A stretch of 64,000 nt of DNA from Pseudoalteromonas sp. H105 (GCF_001469215.1 NZ_LOFH01000001.1:727456-791455), one strand, 5' to 3'. Shown: positions 24,819 through 35,386, counted from the first letter of the stretch. Notes: a model not told the origin generated them from the sequence alone. A program made the numbers and translations.

Positions 24819-27800
24819 ATGTTTTCTCGTTACTTTATAGACAGACCCATTTTTGCGTTTGTCATATCTATCGTTATCGTTTTAGCCGGTTTAGCTGCAA
24901 TGCGCAGCTTGCCTATTGCGCAATATCCAGAAATTGCCCCCCCTGTTGTTCAGGTGACAGCCGCTTACCCAGGCGCCTCTGCCGAAGTACTTGAGCAAAC
25001 AGTGGCTGCACCAATTGAAAATGCAATCACAGGTGTTGAAGGCATGATGTATATGGCATCTACTTCGACCAGCTCCGGTGCCACAACGATAGAAATCACG
25101 TTTGAAATAGGCACTGATATCGATCAAGCCGCAGTCAATGTGAATAATAGAGTTAAGCAAGTTGAAGCACGCTTACCTGAAGAAACCCGCCGTCAAGGTG
25201 TTGTTGTGCAAAAAGGCTCATCGAGCTTTTTACAAGTGCATGCCTTTTATTCACCTGACGGCAGCAGGGATAGTTTATGGACGTCAAATTACGTTACGTT
25301 GAATATACTTGACCGCATTAAACGCATTCCTGGCACCACCAGCGTCCAAATATTTGGCGCAAAAGACTACGCCATGCGTATCTGGTTGCGTCCAGATGTT
25401 ATGAGCCAGTTAGGTGTAACAGTTGAAGAGGTTGCCGGTGCGATACGCAGTCAAAACTCGCAGTATGCAGCGGGTAAAATTGGTGCTACGCCAACATCTC
25501 AGTCTGCACAAGAACTTGTTTATAGCGTCACCGCGCAAGGTCGTTTATCAGAGCCTGCACAGTTTGAAGAAATTATTATTCGCTCAAACCTAGATGGCAG
25601 CAGCTTACGTTTAAAAGACATTGCTCGCGTTGAACTTGGCTCAAAGGATTATAACTTTAGTGGCACAATCAATGGTAAAGAGGCCGTTCTACTGGGGATA
25701 TTTTTACAACCCGGTGCCAATGCATTAGATGTGGCCGAAGAAGTAAACGGTGTACTTGCTGAAATTAAGCAACAATTTCCCACAGGGCTAGCACACGTAA
25801 ACTCATACGACACCACTCGATTCGTTGAAGTTTCTATTCGCGAAGTTGTTATCACGCTAATTGAAGCCATGGTATTGGTATTTTTAGTCGTGTATTTATT
25901 TTTACAAAATTGGCGAGCAACGCTGATTCCAACCTTAGCTGTGCCCGTCTCATTACTGGGCACCTTTGCTGGTATGTATATGCTAGGCTATTCAATCAAC
26001 TCTCTGACTTTGTTTGGTATGGTGTTATCTATTGGTATTGTGGTCGATGATGCCATTGTTGTACTTGAAAACGTTGAACGTATCATGCATGAAGAGCACG
26101 TTAGTGCTCATGAAGCAGCTATTAAAGCAATGAAAGAAGTATCTGGCCCTGTGGTAGCAATTGTTTTAGTACTTTGTTCTGTGTTTGTACCTATCGCGTT
26201 TTTGGGTGGATTGACCGGTGAATTATTCAGACAGTTTGCCATTACTATTTCAATCGCGGTAAGTTTATCTGGCGTTGTTGCTCTAACGATGACCCCTGCT
26301 CTGTGTGTACTTATTTTAAAACAAGAGCACAAACAAACAGCGCGATTTTTCTTGTGGTTCAACCGCGTCTTTACGCAAATCACCAGTAAATATGTTGGCA
26401 CCGTTGGCTTTATGGTTCGCCGCGGTGCACTTGGCCTCGTGCTAATGATAGGTATGGTGTCTATTACCATTGGCCTGTGGAAGAACACGCCAAGTTCACT
26501 CGTACCAGATGAAGACCAAGGCTATTATATTTCAGCTATTTTCTTACCTGATGGCTCTTCTTTAGAGCGCACTGAGGATGTCGTAAAGCAAGTTGTTGCA
26601 GCAGTACAGTCAAACCCTGCAAATGAAAATGTGGTCGCATTTACCGGCTTCGATTTTATTGGTGGTGGTTACAAAAATAGTGCGGCAACGTTATTTGTCA
26701 CGCAAAAGCACTGGGATGAGCGCGAAATAGATACTAAAAGCTTGGTTAATGAGTTATTTATGAAAACCGCTCATATAAACGAGGCACTGGTATTGGCGTT
26801 TAATCCACCAGCTATATTTGGTTTAGGCAATACCGGTGGGTTTGAGTTTTATATTCAAAACAAAGGGGCTGGCGGTCCTGAAAAGCTACAACAAGCCATG
26901 GGTTTAATGATGGCCGAAGCACAAAAAAGTCCAATTTTAAGTGGCTTACAAACGCTTTGGCGCCCCAATGCTCCTCAGCTTAAAGTGGATGTAGATCGAG
27001 AACAAGCTCGTGCAATGGGCATTAACATTGATGACGCATTTACTGCACTTGCTGGAACACTGGGTACTTACTATGTTAATGATTTCAATAAGTTTGGCCG
27101 CGCTTGGCAAGTGCTCATGTCTGCTGAAGCCGAATTTAGAATGAAGCCTGATGACATTGGCCGTATTTACGTTAAAAACAGCCAAGGTACCATGTTACCG
27201 ATGTCTGCGTTTACTAATATAGAATTTAGCCGAGGCCCTGAAAGTTTAAACCGTTATAACAATCTTTCTGCGGTTAAGTTATTGGGTAATGCAGCTCCAG
27301 GTTACAGCTCTGGGCAAGCGATTGCTGAAATCGAACGTATTGCAAAAGCTGTATTGCCACCTGATATGACATACGATTGGACTGGCTCTGCCTATCAAGA
27401 AAAGCGCAGCTCAGGCACAACCGGGCTTGCGCTTGGGCTGGCCGTAATAATGGTATTTTTGATTCTTGCAGCCCTTTATGAGCGCTGGTCATTGCCTTTA
27501 TCTGTGATGCTTGCGCTGCCATTTGGCACCTTTGGTGCACTTGTGTCTATTTGGTTAGTGGGTATGACAAACGATGTATATTTCCAAATTGGCTTGGTGA
27601 CTTTACTTGGCCTTGCCAGTAAAAACGCCATATTAATCGTTGAATATGCCCTAATGAAGCACCAACAAGGCTGGAGTGCAAGTGCTGCTGCACTTGAAGC
27701 AGCTAGGTTAAGATTCAGACCCATCATTATGACATCATTAGCATTTATTCTTGGGGTAGTGCCACTTGTACTTAGTTCAGGTGCGGGAGCTGGCGCACGC

Positions 27801-27992
27801 CATAGTGTAGGCACAGGTGTTATGGGCGGAATGATGGCAGCAACGTTCTTAGCCGTCTTCTTTGTCCCCCTGTTCTTTTATTGGTTGACTGAACGCAAAC
27901 TCAGTGAAAAACGTTCTCGCAGTGAATTAGCAAAGGAAATATCTGAGCATCATAAACGTGAAAATGTTGATACGATAGAAGGTAATTTATAA
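24819..27992 (+). CDS. RND multidrug efflux transporter (AcrB/MexB, HAE1 type)
   Basis: This is a 1057-residue inner-membrane proton/drug antiporter. The family start FIDRPIFAFVISIVIVLAGLAA begins helix 1. The proton-relay aspartates lie in helix 4 (IVVDDAIVVLENVERI, about D408-D409). Large periplasmic porter/funnel loops are at about 35-330 and 560-870, and the conserved GLASKNAILIVEYA segment is near residue 930. It forms an operon with the adaptor and is likely repressed by the divergent TetR. Probable substrates are hydrophobic or amphiphilic drugs and bile-like compounds, inferred from family only. A terminator follows. Confidence 0.95.
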   Translation: MFSRYFIDRPIFAFVISIVIVLAGLAAMRSLPIAQYPEIAPPVVQVTAAYPGASAEVLEQTVAAPIENAITGVEGMMYMASTSTSSGATTIEITFEIGTDIDQAAVNVNNRVKQVEARLPEETRRQGVVVQKGSSSFLQVHAFYSPDGSRDSLWTSNYVTLNILDRIKRIPGTTSVQIFGAKDYAMRIWLRPDVMSQLGVTVEEVAGAIRSQNSQYAAGKIGATPTSQSAQELVYSVTAQGRLSEPAQFEEIIIRSNLDGSSLRLKDIARVELGSKDYNFSGTINGKEAVLLGIFLQPGANALDVAEEVNGVLAEIKQQFPTGLAHVNSYDTTRFVEVSIREVVITLIEAMVLVFLVVYLFLQNWRATLIPTLAVPVSLLGTFAGMYMLGYSINSLTLFGMVLSIGIVVDDAIVVLENVERIMHEEHVSAHEAAIKAMKEVSGPVVAIVLVLCSVFVPIAFLGGLTGELFRQFAITISIAVSLSGVVALTMTPALCVLILKQEHKQTARFFLWFNRVFTQITSKYVGTVGFMVRRGALGLVLMIGMVSITIGLWKNTPSSLVPDEDQGYYISAIFLPDGSSLERTEDVVKQVVAAVQSNPANENVVAFTGFDFIGGGYKNSAATLFVTQKHWDEREIDTKSLVNELFMKTAHINEALVLAFNPPAIFGLGNTGGFEFYIQNKGAGGPEKLQQAMGLMMAEAQKSPILSGLQTLWRPNAPQLKVDVDREQARAMGINIDDAFTALAGTLGTYYVNDFNKFGRAWQVLMSAEAEFRMKPDDIGRIYVKNSQGTMLPMSAFTNIEFSRGPESLNRYNNLSAVKLLGNAAPGYSSGQAIAEIERIAKAVLPPDMTYDWTGSAYQEKRSSGTTGLALGLAVIMVFLILAALYERWSLPLSVMLALPFGTFGALVSIWLVGMTNDVYFQIGLVTLLGLASKNAILIVEYALMKHQQGWSASAAALEAARLRFRPIIMTSLAFILGVVPLVLSSGAGAGARHSVGTGVMGGMMAATFLAVFFVPLFFYWLTERKLSEKRSRSELAKEISEHHKRENVDTIEGNL

Positions 27993-28012
27993 CCATTTTT
28001 GTATAAAATAGT

Positions 28013-28041
28013 AAGGGCAAACATAGGTTTGCCCTTTTTTT
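28013..28041 (+). terminator. rho-independent terminator of the RND operon
   Basis: Stem AAGGGCAAAC/GTTTGCCCTT with loop ATAG is followed by a T-run, 20 nt after the RND stop codon. Confidence 0.92.
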
Positions 28042-28114
28042 ATTGGAATTTCGCCACTAGCAATTTACACGTAGCAACGCTACTATTAGTAAACGCGCGT
28101 TGTGGGGTCTAATA

Positions 28115-28735
28115 ATGAATAATGAAAAGTTAACTGAATTTGAGCAATACTTTCAAATTGCTGAGAGTAACAGGGTCAACCTTTTTGCCGTTGATAAACA
28201 GAGTGTTCCACGAAGCCCTGCCCAGCTAGAAGCCGATATTCCTCCACTATTTAAACTTGCTAACGAAGTGAGTGAGTTAGAACAGAGCTCATTAAGACCG
28301 CTGCGTAATTTAGGCGACATAGCACAAGAACTTGCCGTATTTTTACAAGCCCAGTCTCGTAAAATTGACCTTATAATGAGCCATATCCTTGCCTCCGAAC
28401 AACCTGAAGATAACGCGTTGTATTGCGATAGCTATGGCGGGGGCGGAGTTAAATTTACAACAAATGACGTGTACTCACTGGGTCAAGCATTTCGAACTAA
28501 GCTATTTCTGCAACATGAAGCCTCTGCTGTTTACTGCTACACAGAAGTTGTTGCAATAGATAAACTAGAAAACGAACAATCTCAGTACACATTATTATTT
28601 AATGCAATACGCGATTCTGACCAAGAGCTCGTCGTGAGAGCCAGCTTACACGCACAAACACGGCAATTGAAAAAACGTCAGCAACTGCAAGCGAACAAAG
28701 CAGACGAAGATCACCTCGTAGACCCTGAACTATAA
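28115..28735 (+). CDS. PilZ-like domain protein
   Basis: This is a cytoplasmic protein of about 206 residues. The N-terminal half is helical. The C-terminal half resembles an atypical PilZ fold: YCDSYGGGGVKFTTNDVYSLG parallels the (D/N)xSxxG strand, and the end DSDQELVVRASLHAQTRQLKKRQ resembles the closing helix of marine gammaproteobacterial PilZ proteins. I do not see a clear RxxxR motif, so c-di-GMP binding is unproven. The ATG at 28115 has a GGGG site upstream; a TTG at 28100 is less likely. It stands alone between a terminator and aguA. Confidence 0.6.
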   Translation: MNNEKLTEFEQYFQIAESNRVNLFAVDKQSVPRSPAQLEADIPPLFKLANEVSELEQSSLRPLRNLGDIAQELAVFLQAQSRKIDLIMSHILASEQPEDNALYCDSYGGGGVKFTTNDVYSLGQAFRTKLFLQHEASAVYCYTEVVAIDKLENEQSQYTLLFNAIRDSDQELVVRASLHAQTRQLKKRQQLQANKADEDHLVDPEL

Positions 28736-28802
28736 GCATAAAAAGCTGACATATCTGTTTGAAATGCTAAACTAGGCACACCTTTATTTGTTTATTAACT
28801 TC

Positions 28803-29855
28803 ATGAACTTTAGACTTTTACCTGAATGGGCTAAGCAAGATGCTGTGATGCTCACTTGGCCACACCAAGATACTGATTGGCGTGATAATCTAAACGCTGT
28901 AGAGCCTGTTTATATTGCGCTTTGCAAACATATATGCCAACGTCAACTCATTGTTATTGTTGCACATAGTTATGCATTAAAAGCACATATAAGCCAATTA
29001 TTAACCAGCAATGAGATTGACCTTGCCCGCGTACAGTTTGTAGTTACACCCTGTAATGATACCTGGGCACGCGATCACGGTCCCTTGACCTGTGCAAACA
29101 TAAATGATGCCAGCCAATTAGCTATTCTCGATTACACCTTCAACGGCTGGGGTAATAAGTTTGAAAGCACCCTTGATAATCAAATTAACACTGTGCTTGT
29201 TGACCAGCTTGCGGCTCCTGCAAATCAATATCAAAAAATTGATTTAGTATTAGAAGGCGGCGCAGTTGAAATAAACGAGCACGGTGTACTGCTTACCACC
29301 AGAGAATGTTTACTCAATCCAAATCGTAACCCAACACTTAGTGCTGAACAAATTGAAGCACAATTACAGCAGCAATTAGGTGTCAGCTCATTTTTATGGG
29401 TTGATCATGGTTATTTAGCCGGTGACGATACAGACAGCCATATTGACACCCTTGTGCGCTTTGCACCAAATAACACGCTAGTTTATGTAAAGTGTGATGA
29501 CACCACCGATGAGCATTTTAACGCGCTCGATAAAATGCAAACACAATTAAAAGGTTTTAAAACGCCATCAAGTCACCCTTATACCTTGATTGATTTGCCT
29601 TGGCCAAAAGCAGTGTTTAACACTGATGGCGATAGACTGCCGGCAACCTACGCAAATTACTTAATTATCAATGATGCGGTCTTAGTCCCCACTTATAATG
29701 ATGAAAATGATGCTAAAGCACTTGAGCAAATTCAGCGAGCCTACCCTGAACATTCAATAATTGGCGTAAACTGTTTACCTATTATTCATCAATTTGGCAG
29801 CTTACATTGCATCACGATGCAGTTACCTCGCGGAATTTTAGTTGGAGCCCCATAA
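28803..29855 (+). CDS. aguA: agmatine deiminase
   Basis: AguA hydrolyses agmatine to N-carbamoylputrescine and ammonia, the first step of the two-enzyme route from agmatine to putrescine. The roughly 350-residue protein belongs to the peptidyl-arginine-deiminase-like guanidine-modifying superfamily. Substrate motifs are LTWPHQDTDW near residue 18, TWARDHGPL near 90 and GDDTDSHIDTLVRF near 210. The catalytic cysteine lies in GSLHCITMQ (about C336). I use the ATG at 28803; a TTG at 28788 is also in frame. The stop overlaps the aguB start by one base. Confidence 0.93.
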   Translation: MNFRLLPEWAKQDAVMLTWPHQDTDWRDNLNAVEPVYIALCKHICQRQLIVIVAHSYALKAHISQLLTSNEIDLARVQFVVTPCNDTWARDHGPLTCANINDASQLAILDYTFNGWGNKFESTLDNQINTVLVDQLAAPANQYQKIDLVLEGGAVEINEHGVLLTTRECLLNPNRNPTLSAEQIEAQLQQQLGVSSFLWVDHGYLAGDDTDSHIDTLVRFAPNNTLVYVKCDDTTDEHFNALDKMQTQLKGFKTPSSHPYTLIDLPWPKAVFNTDGDRLPATYANYLIINDAVLVPTYNDENDAKALEQIQRAYPEHSIIGVNCLPIIHQFGSLHCITMQLPRGILVGAP

Positions 29856-30748
29856 TGAGTTCGTCAAATAAATTAACAGTTGCCTTAGTGCAGCAAAGTA
29901 ATAGTGATAGCGCCGAGCAAAACATGGCAAAATCAATTTTAAGCATACGTGACGCTGCAAACCAAGGCGCTCAGCTTGTAGTACTACAAGAGCTACATCG
30001 TAGCCTGTACTTTTGCCAAACCGAAGACGTTAATGTTTTTGATTTAGCTGAAACTATCCCGGGGCCCAGTAGTGACGCATTGGGTGAATTAGCAAAAGAG
30101 TTAAATATTGTCATCGTAGCGTCATTATTTGAAAAGCGAGCAACAGGGCTTTATCACAACACAGCTATTGTGTTAGAAAAAGACGGCACGATTGCGGGTA
30201 AATACCGCAAAATGCATATTCCTGATGATCCTGGGTTTTATGAAAAGTTTTATTTTACCCCAGGTGATTTAGGCTTTGAGCCCATTCAAACCTCAGTAGG
30301 CAAATTAGGTGTACTCGTGTGTTGGGATCAATGGTTTCCTGAAGCTGCACGCTTGATGGCGATGGCAGGTGCTGAGTTATTGATTTACCCAACCGCGATT
30401 GGTTGGGACCCACGTGACGATGACGGCGAAAAGACACGACAAAAAGATGCATGGGTTATTTCGCAACGCGCCCACGCAGTTGCCAATGGTGTGCCCGTTA
30501 TCAGTGCCAACCGTGTAGGCCATGAGCGTGATCCAAGCGAGCAAAGTGACGGTATTCAATTTTGGGGCAATTCATTTATTGCAGGCCCTCAAGGTGAAAT
30601 GCTCAGCGAAGCAAATAATACTGACGAGCAAATTTTAGTGGTAGAGCTTGATCAAAAACGCTCTGAAAACGTAAGACGTATATGGCCTTATTTACGTGAT
30701 CGCCGAATTGATCACTATCAAGACCTCACTAAAATTTACCGCGATTAG
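29855..30748 (+). CDS. aguB: N-carbamoylputrescine amidase
   Basis: AguB converts N-carbamoylputrescine to putrescine, CO2 and ammonia, completing the pathway begun by aguA. It is a 297-residue nitrilase-superfamily enzyme. The catalytic triad is visible: Glu in VLQELHRSLYF (about 45), Lys in GKYRKMHIPDDPG (about 117) and Cys in GVLVCWDQWFPEAA (about 154). I set the start at 29855, where TAATG couples it to aguA and a GGAG lies upstream. The longer frame from 29807 would overlap aguA without support. Confidence 0.94.
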   Translation: MSSSNKLTVALVQQSNSDSAEQNMAKSILSIRDAANQGAQLVVLQELHRSLYFCQTEDVNVFDLAETIPGPSSDALGELAKELNIVIVASLFEKRATGLYHNTAIVLEKDGTIAGKYRKMHIPDDPGFYEKFYFTPGDLGFEPIQTSVGKLGVLVCWDQWFPEAARLMAMAGAELLIYPTAIGWDPRDDDGEKTRQKDAWVISQRAHAVANGVPVISANRVGHERDPSEQSDGIQFWGNSFIAGPQGEMLSEANNTDEQILVVELDQKRSENVRRIWPYLRDRRIDHYQDLTKIYRD

Positions 30749-30791
30749 AATAAATTAGCGCCTCAGTTGAGGCGCATTTAAGGAGTAATAA

Positions 30792-33700
30792 ATGGCGTTT
30801 GCGCAATGGGCAGCCTTGCCTTGGGTAAAATCTCAAAAAGATAAAATTCAATGGGGGCAACTCAGCGGTAGTGGTTTAAGTATCGCTATTGCACAAGGGG
30901 TAAAACAACAAGACAGCTTAGTCCTTATTGTTACCCCTGATACACCTAGTGCGCTGCGCTTAGAGACGGAACTTGATTATTTATTACCTGATCACCCGGT
31001 GATGGTATTCCCCGATTGGGAAACCCTGCCGTATGATCACTTCTCGCCACACCAAGATATTATTTCGTCACGTTTGGCGACCCTAAACACGCTCAAGAAA
31101 GAACAACAAAGCGTATTAATTGTTCCTGTATCTACATTGATGCTGCGCACTGCCCCTGCCTCGTTTATTTATGGTTCTACGCTTAACTTTAAAGTAGGCG
31201 ATACTTTAGACACGCACAGCTTGCGTGATAACCTAGAGCAAGCGGGTTACCTTCATGTTCAACAAGTGATGGAACATGGCGAATACGCAATACGTGGGTC
31301 AATCGTTGATTTATACCCTATGGGAAGTCCGCACCCATTTAGGTTAGACTTTTTTGATGATGAACTGGACACCATTCGTTTATTTGATGTTGAAACACAA
31401 CGTTCAGATGAAAAAGTAGATAAAATTGAATTGCTGCCCGCTCATGAGTTTCCAACCAATGAAGGTGATATTGAGCGATTTAGAATAAACTATCGTGAAA
31501 AGTTTGGTGCGAGCTCAGAGCAAGACTCGGTTTATATGCAAGTTACCAAAGGCAACTGGCCTGCAGGTATTGAGTATTATATGCCGTTGTTTTTCGAGCA
31601 ATTGGCTACCATTTTTGAGTACTTGCCAGCATCAACAACGGTATTGCAACTGGGCGATTTAGAACACGCAGCCGATCAATTTTGGCACGATGTTAATGTA
31701 CGGTTTGAAAATCGCCGTGTTGACCCTTTAAGACCTTTACTTGACCCAAACGAGCTCTATCAGCCACTCAATGAGTTGTTTTCCAACTTAGGTAATTTTG
31801 CACGTATTCGTTTAAGCCAAGCAAAACTACCAACAAAATCAGGTAACAATAATTTAGCAACTGCAGAACTGCCTGCTGTACGAATTGATCATAAACAACA
31901 AGCTCCTTATCAAGCATTTATAGACTATGTTGCCGCTCAAAAGAAACAAAAAGGCCGGGTATTAATTTCCGTCGAGTCAGATGGTCGACGAGAGTCACTA
32001 CTAGCATTACTCAAACCCAGTGGCCTAAAGCTCAAAGAATTTGAATCGTTCGATGACTTTACAACAAGCAACAGTGATGTAGGGTTAATAGTTAGTCCGC
32101 TTGAGCAGAGTGTTTTTTTAAGTTCAAAGCCAGCACTAAGTATTATCACTGAACAAGAATTACTGGGTATAAAAGTATCACAACGTCGCCGGCGTAAACA
32201 CAAGTACGAAGCTAGCCAAGATGCATTAATACGTAATTTAGCAGAGCTTAAAGTGGGCCAACCTATTGTGCATTTAGACCATGGTGTTGGACGTTATCAA
32301 GGGCTGCAAACTATTGATGCAGCCGGACTTGTTACAGAGTTTGTAACCATAACTTATGCCGGTGAGGCAAAGCTATACGTACCCGTATCAGCCTTACACA
32401 TGTTAAGTCGATACTCGGGAGGCGAAGAAGCCAGTGCTCCACTGCATAAATTAGGCTCAGATGCATGGGAAAAAGCCAAAAAACGCGCAGCTGAAAAAGT
32501 ACGTGATGTGGCCGCTGAATTACTCGATATTTATGCGCAGCGACAAGCAAAGCCAGGAAATGCGTTTGCTTTAGACACGAGTGCATACCGTTTATTTAGT
32601 GATGGTTTCCCGTTTGAAGAAACGGATGATCAGCGTAACGCGATTGAGGCAGTTCTAGGCGACATGCAGAGCAAGCAAGCGATGGATAGACTTGTTTGCG
32701 GAGATGTTGGTTTTGGTAAAACAGAAGTAGCAATGCGCGCTGCGTTTATAGCCGTCAATGACGATAAACAAGTCGCAGTATTAGTGCCAACCACCCTACT
32801 TGCCCAACAGCATTATGAAAACTTTAAAGACCGGTTTGCGGATTTTCCTATAGAAGTCGGTGTATTGTCTCGTTTTAATTCACCTAAAGAACAAAAAGAA
32901 ACGCTTGAAAAAATGGCTCAAGGCAAACTTGATATCGTTATTGGGACGCATAAACTGATTCAACAAGATATCAACTTTAGGGATTTGGGCCTTTTAATCG
33001 TCGATGAAGAGCACCGTTTTGGGGTTCGTCAAAAAGAAAAAATCAAATCACTGCGTGCCGATGTCGATATTTTAACACTAACCGCAACACCGATACCACG
33101 TACGCTAAATATGGCAATGAGTGGTATGCGTGATTTATCTATCATCGCCACCCCCCCTGCAAAACGATTGGCTGTCAAAACGTTTGTTCGTCAACGCGAT
33201 GAAGAGCTGATCCGCGAGGCAGTCTTACGCGAAATTAAGCGCGGTGGCCAAGTCTACTTTTTACACAACAATGTAGATACCATTGACCGTGTGGCACAAG
33301 AGATCAGCGAGTGGGTACCTGAAGCAAGCGTGGCTTCTGCCCATGGTCAAATGCGTGAGCGCGAGCTTGAGCAATTAATGAGTGAGTTTTACCATCAAAA
33401 ATATAATGTTTTAGTGTGTACAACAATCATCGAAACTGGGATTGATATTCCAACCGCAAATACCATCATCATGGATAGAGCTGACAAGTTAGGCCTTGCC
33501 CAACTACACCAACTTCGTGGTCGTGTGGGTCGTAGCCATCATCAAGCGTACGCTTATTTATTAACAGGTCACCCGAAGTCATTATCTAAAGATGCTGTAA
33601 AGCGTTTAGAAGCCATTGAGTCACTAGAGGATTTAGGCGCTGGTTTTGCGTTAGCAACACACGACTTGGAGATTCGAGGAGCCGGTGAACTACTGGGTGA

Positions 33701-34265
33701 CGATCAATCAGGACAAATGCAAACTATTGGCTTTAATTTGTATATGGAAATGCTGGAGCAAGCTGTAAAATCTCTTCGTGAAGGAAAAGAACCAACACTT
33801 GACAACTTGTTACAACAACAAAGCGAAGTCGATTTGAAACTTGCGGCCTTATTGCCCGATGATTATATTCACGATGTAAATGCCAGATTAGGTATTTACA
33901 AACGTGTCGCCAGCTGTGCTACTGTAGAGGACATGGACGAACTTCAAGTTGAATTAATAGACCGGTTCGGTTTATTACCTGATGCCACTAAAAATTTATT
34001 TAGCTTACAGCAGCTAAAACTTAAGGCCTGTGAGTTAGGTATTAAAAAGATTGAAGCAAACCCTAAAGGCGGTTACTTTGAGTTTAGTCAGGATACCAAG
34101 GTTAATCCCAGCTTCATTATTGGTTTGATACAAAGTGCACCTAATGTGTATAAAATGGATGGCGCAAACAAATTACGTTTTGCGATCAGTGAGGCAAATG
34201 CCCGTGAACGCTTAAAAATGGTCACTGCAATGATTGCAGATTTTTCTAAAAAGGTTAGCCATTAA
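30792..34265 (+). CDS. mfd: transcription-repair coupling factor
   Basis: Mfd removes stalled RNA polymerase from damaged template strands and recruits UvrA. The 1157-residue protein has the UvrB-like N-terminal part (DWETLPYDHFSPHQDIISSRL near 75), the RNA-polymerase-interaction domain near 480-550 (VHLDHGVGRYQGL) and superfamily 2 translocase motifs. These are CGDVGFGKTEVAMRAAF (Walker A, about 634), VDEEHRFGVRQKE (motif II), LTATPIPRTL (motif III) and the TRG/QLRGRVGRS region near 915. The C-terminal UvrA-masking domain is intact. csiV overlaps its stop by one base. Confidence 0.97.
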   Translation: MAFAQWAALPWVKSQKDKIQWGQLSGSGLSIAIAQGVKQQDSLVLIVTPDTPSALRLETELDYLLPDHPVMVFPDWETLPYDHFSPHQDIISSRLATLNTLKKEQQSVLIVPVSTLMLRTAPASFIYGSTLNFKVGDTLDTHSLRDNLEQAGYLHVQQVMEHGEYAIRGSIVDLYPMGSPHPFRLDFFDDELDTIRLFDVETQRSDEKVDKIELLPAHEFPTNEGDIERFRINYREKFGASSEQDSVYMQVTKGNWPAGIEYYMPLFFEQLATIFEYLPASTTVLQLGDLEHAADQFWHDVNVRFENRRVDPLRPLLDPNELYQPLNELFSNLGNFARIRLSQAKLPTKSGNNNLATAELPAVRIDHKQQAPYQAFIDYVAAQKKQKGRVLISVESDGRRESLLALLKPSGLKLKEFESFDDFTTSNSDVGLIVSPLEQSVFLSSKPALSIITEQELLGIKVSQRRRRKHKYEASQDALIRNLAELKVGQPIVHLDHGVGRYQGLQTIDAAGLVTEFVTITYAGEAKLYVPVSALHMLSRYSGGEEASAPLHKLGSDAWEKAKKRAAEKVRDVAAELLDIYAQRQAKPGNAFALDTSAYRLFSDGFPFEETDDQRNAIEAVLGDMQSKQAMDRLVCGDVGFGKTEVAMRAAFIAVNDDKQVAVLVPTTLLAQQHYENFKDRFADFPIEVGVLSRFNSPKEQKETLEKMAQGKLDIVIGTHKLIQQDINFRDLGLLIVDEEHRFGVRQKEKIKSLRADVDILTLTATPIPRTLNMAMSGMRDLSIIATPPAKRLAVKTFVRQRDEELIREAVLREIKRGGQVYFLHNNVDTIDRVAQEISEWVPEASVASAHGQMRERELEQLMSEFYHQKYNVLVCTTIIETGIDIPTANTIIMDRADKLGLAQLHQLRGRVGRSHHQAYAYLLTGHPKSLSKDAVKRLEAIESLEDLGAGFALATHDLEIRGAGELLGDDQSGQMQTIGFNLYMEMLEQAVKSLREGKEPTLDNLLQQQSEVDLKLAALLPDDYIHDVNARLGIYKRVASCATVEDMDELQVELIDRFGLLPDATKNLFSLQQLKLKACELGIKKIEANPKGGYFEFSQDTKVNPSFIIGLIQSAPNVYKMDGANKLRFAISEANARERLKMVTAMIADFSKKVSH

Positions 34266-35089
34266 TGTTGTATAAAAGTATGTTATTCGTTTTATGTTGT
34301 GCGTTTAGTAGCACGGCATTTGCTGAGCGATGGTTTGAAGTGGAAGTACTGATTTTTAAACAACGCCCTGCTCCATTTCTACAAGAAGACTTTAGCTTAA
34401 AGAAGGGGCCTATTAAAGCAAAAAATACCCGTGATTTACTGACGCCTTCGTACGTAGCACAAGCAAAAGAAGACTGTATTAATGGTGATCCGCGCTTTAA
34501 CTCTACATCATTGACAGACTCGGTCATTGGAGCAAGTCGCTCTAACTTATGTGATGAAACTATTGATTACATTGCCAGTTATGACACCTTACCCCTAAGT
34601 CCAAATGCTGAGCTAAGAGATGATATGCTCGATACCTACTTGCTGAACCCAGAGCAATTACAATTTACTGAGCAACAAAGTGAACTTGCTCGTAAAGGAC
34701 TCACACCTATTTTACACACAGGATGGCGGTTCAAAGGTGAAAGAAAGTCTCGCTCACAAAGCCTAAAACTGTATGGCGGCAAACACCTTCAAACACAACC
34801 GATAGCTGCTGACACGCACTTTAGTAATAGCTTTATTAGCGTTATCAACCCCGTGCAAACATTCGCTCCTGCAGTTCAAAAAAAGTGGGAGTTAGATGGC
34901 TTCTTTAATATTTACTTACGCCATTACCTCTATATTAATAGCGAATTTGATTTTAGTGAAAAACTTGAAAACGGCGAACTTCAGAATGCGCGTTTTGCAC
35001 AATTTAAACGCGTGATCAGTGGTGAAATTCACTATTTTGACCACCCCAAAATGGGCATGATCGTACAAATAAGAAAATTTAAACATTAA
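34265..35089 (+). CDS. CsiV-like periplasmic protein
   Basis: This 274-residue secreted protein has a signal peptide (MLFVLCCAFSSTAFA) followed by ERWFEVEVLIFKQRP, the start of the CsiV family. In Vibrio cholerae CsiV supports the LpoA-PBP1A peptidoglycan synthesis system. The C-terminal part (YLRHYLYINSEFDF, GEIHYFDHPKMGMIVQIRK) is also family-like. The ATG overlaps the mfd stop (TAATG), so expression is coupled. Family assignment is from remembered sequence features and is good. The role in this species is inferred. Confidence 0.78.
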   Translation: MLYKSMLFVLCCAFSSTAFAERWFEVEVLIFKQRPAPFLQEDFSLKKGPIKAKNTRDLLTPSYVAQAKEDCINGDPRFNSTSLTDSVIGASRSNLCDETIDYIASYDTLPLSPNAELRDDMLDTYLLNPEQLQFTEQQSELARKGLTPILHTGWRFKGERKSRSQSLKLYGGKHLQTQPIAADTHFSNSFISVINPVQTFAPAVQKKWELDGFFNIYLRHYLYINSEFDFSEKLENGELQNARFAQFKRVISGEIHYFDHPKMGMIVQIRKFKH

Positions 35090-35103
35090 CAAGGAAAATC
35101 AAC

Positions 35104-35355
35104 ATGAAAAAAATACTTATTATTGCAGCAACGTTATCGCTAGCGGCCTGCTCAAAAGTAAGCCTTGAGAATTATGAAAAGATCTCAATAGGTATGGATA
35201 AAACCGAAGTTGAAGCTATTTTAGGCTCTGCTGATAATTGTGTTGAAAAAACACTGCACACCAATTGTGTTTGGGGTGATGATGCAAAGAATATTGAAAT
35301 TACTTTAGTCTCTGACAAAGTGTCACTTTACAGCAAAAAAGGCTTAGAAAAATAA
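35104..35355 (+). CDS. small lipoprotein (DUF3862/SmpA-like)
   Basis: This is an 83-residue lipoprotein. The lipobox is LSLAAC with the lipidated Cys near residue 17. The mature part starts with KISIGMDKTEVEAILGSADNC, the pattern of small BamE/SmpA-like or DUF3862 domains, and has a second pair of cysteines that may form a disulfide. It lies 14 nt after csiV with an AAGGA site and is probably in the mfd-csiV transcript. Function is unknown. A 14-bp inverted repeat follows. Confidence 0.75.
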   Translation: MKKILIIAATLSLAACSKVSLENYEKISIGMDKTEVEAILGSADNCVEKTLHTNCVWGDDAKNIEITLVSDKVSLYSKKGLEK

Positions 35356-35386
35356 GGCTAAGTGGCGTTTAGCATTTAAAATAGTC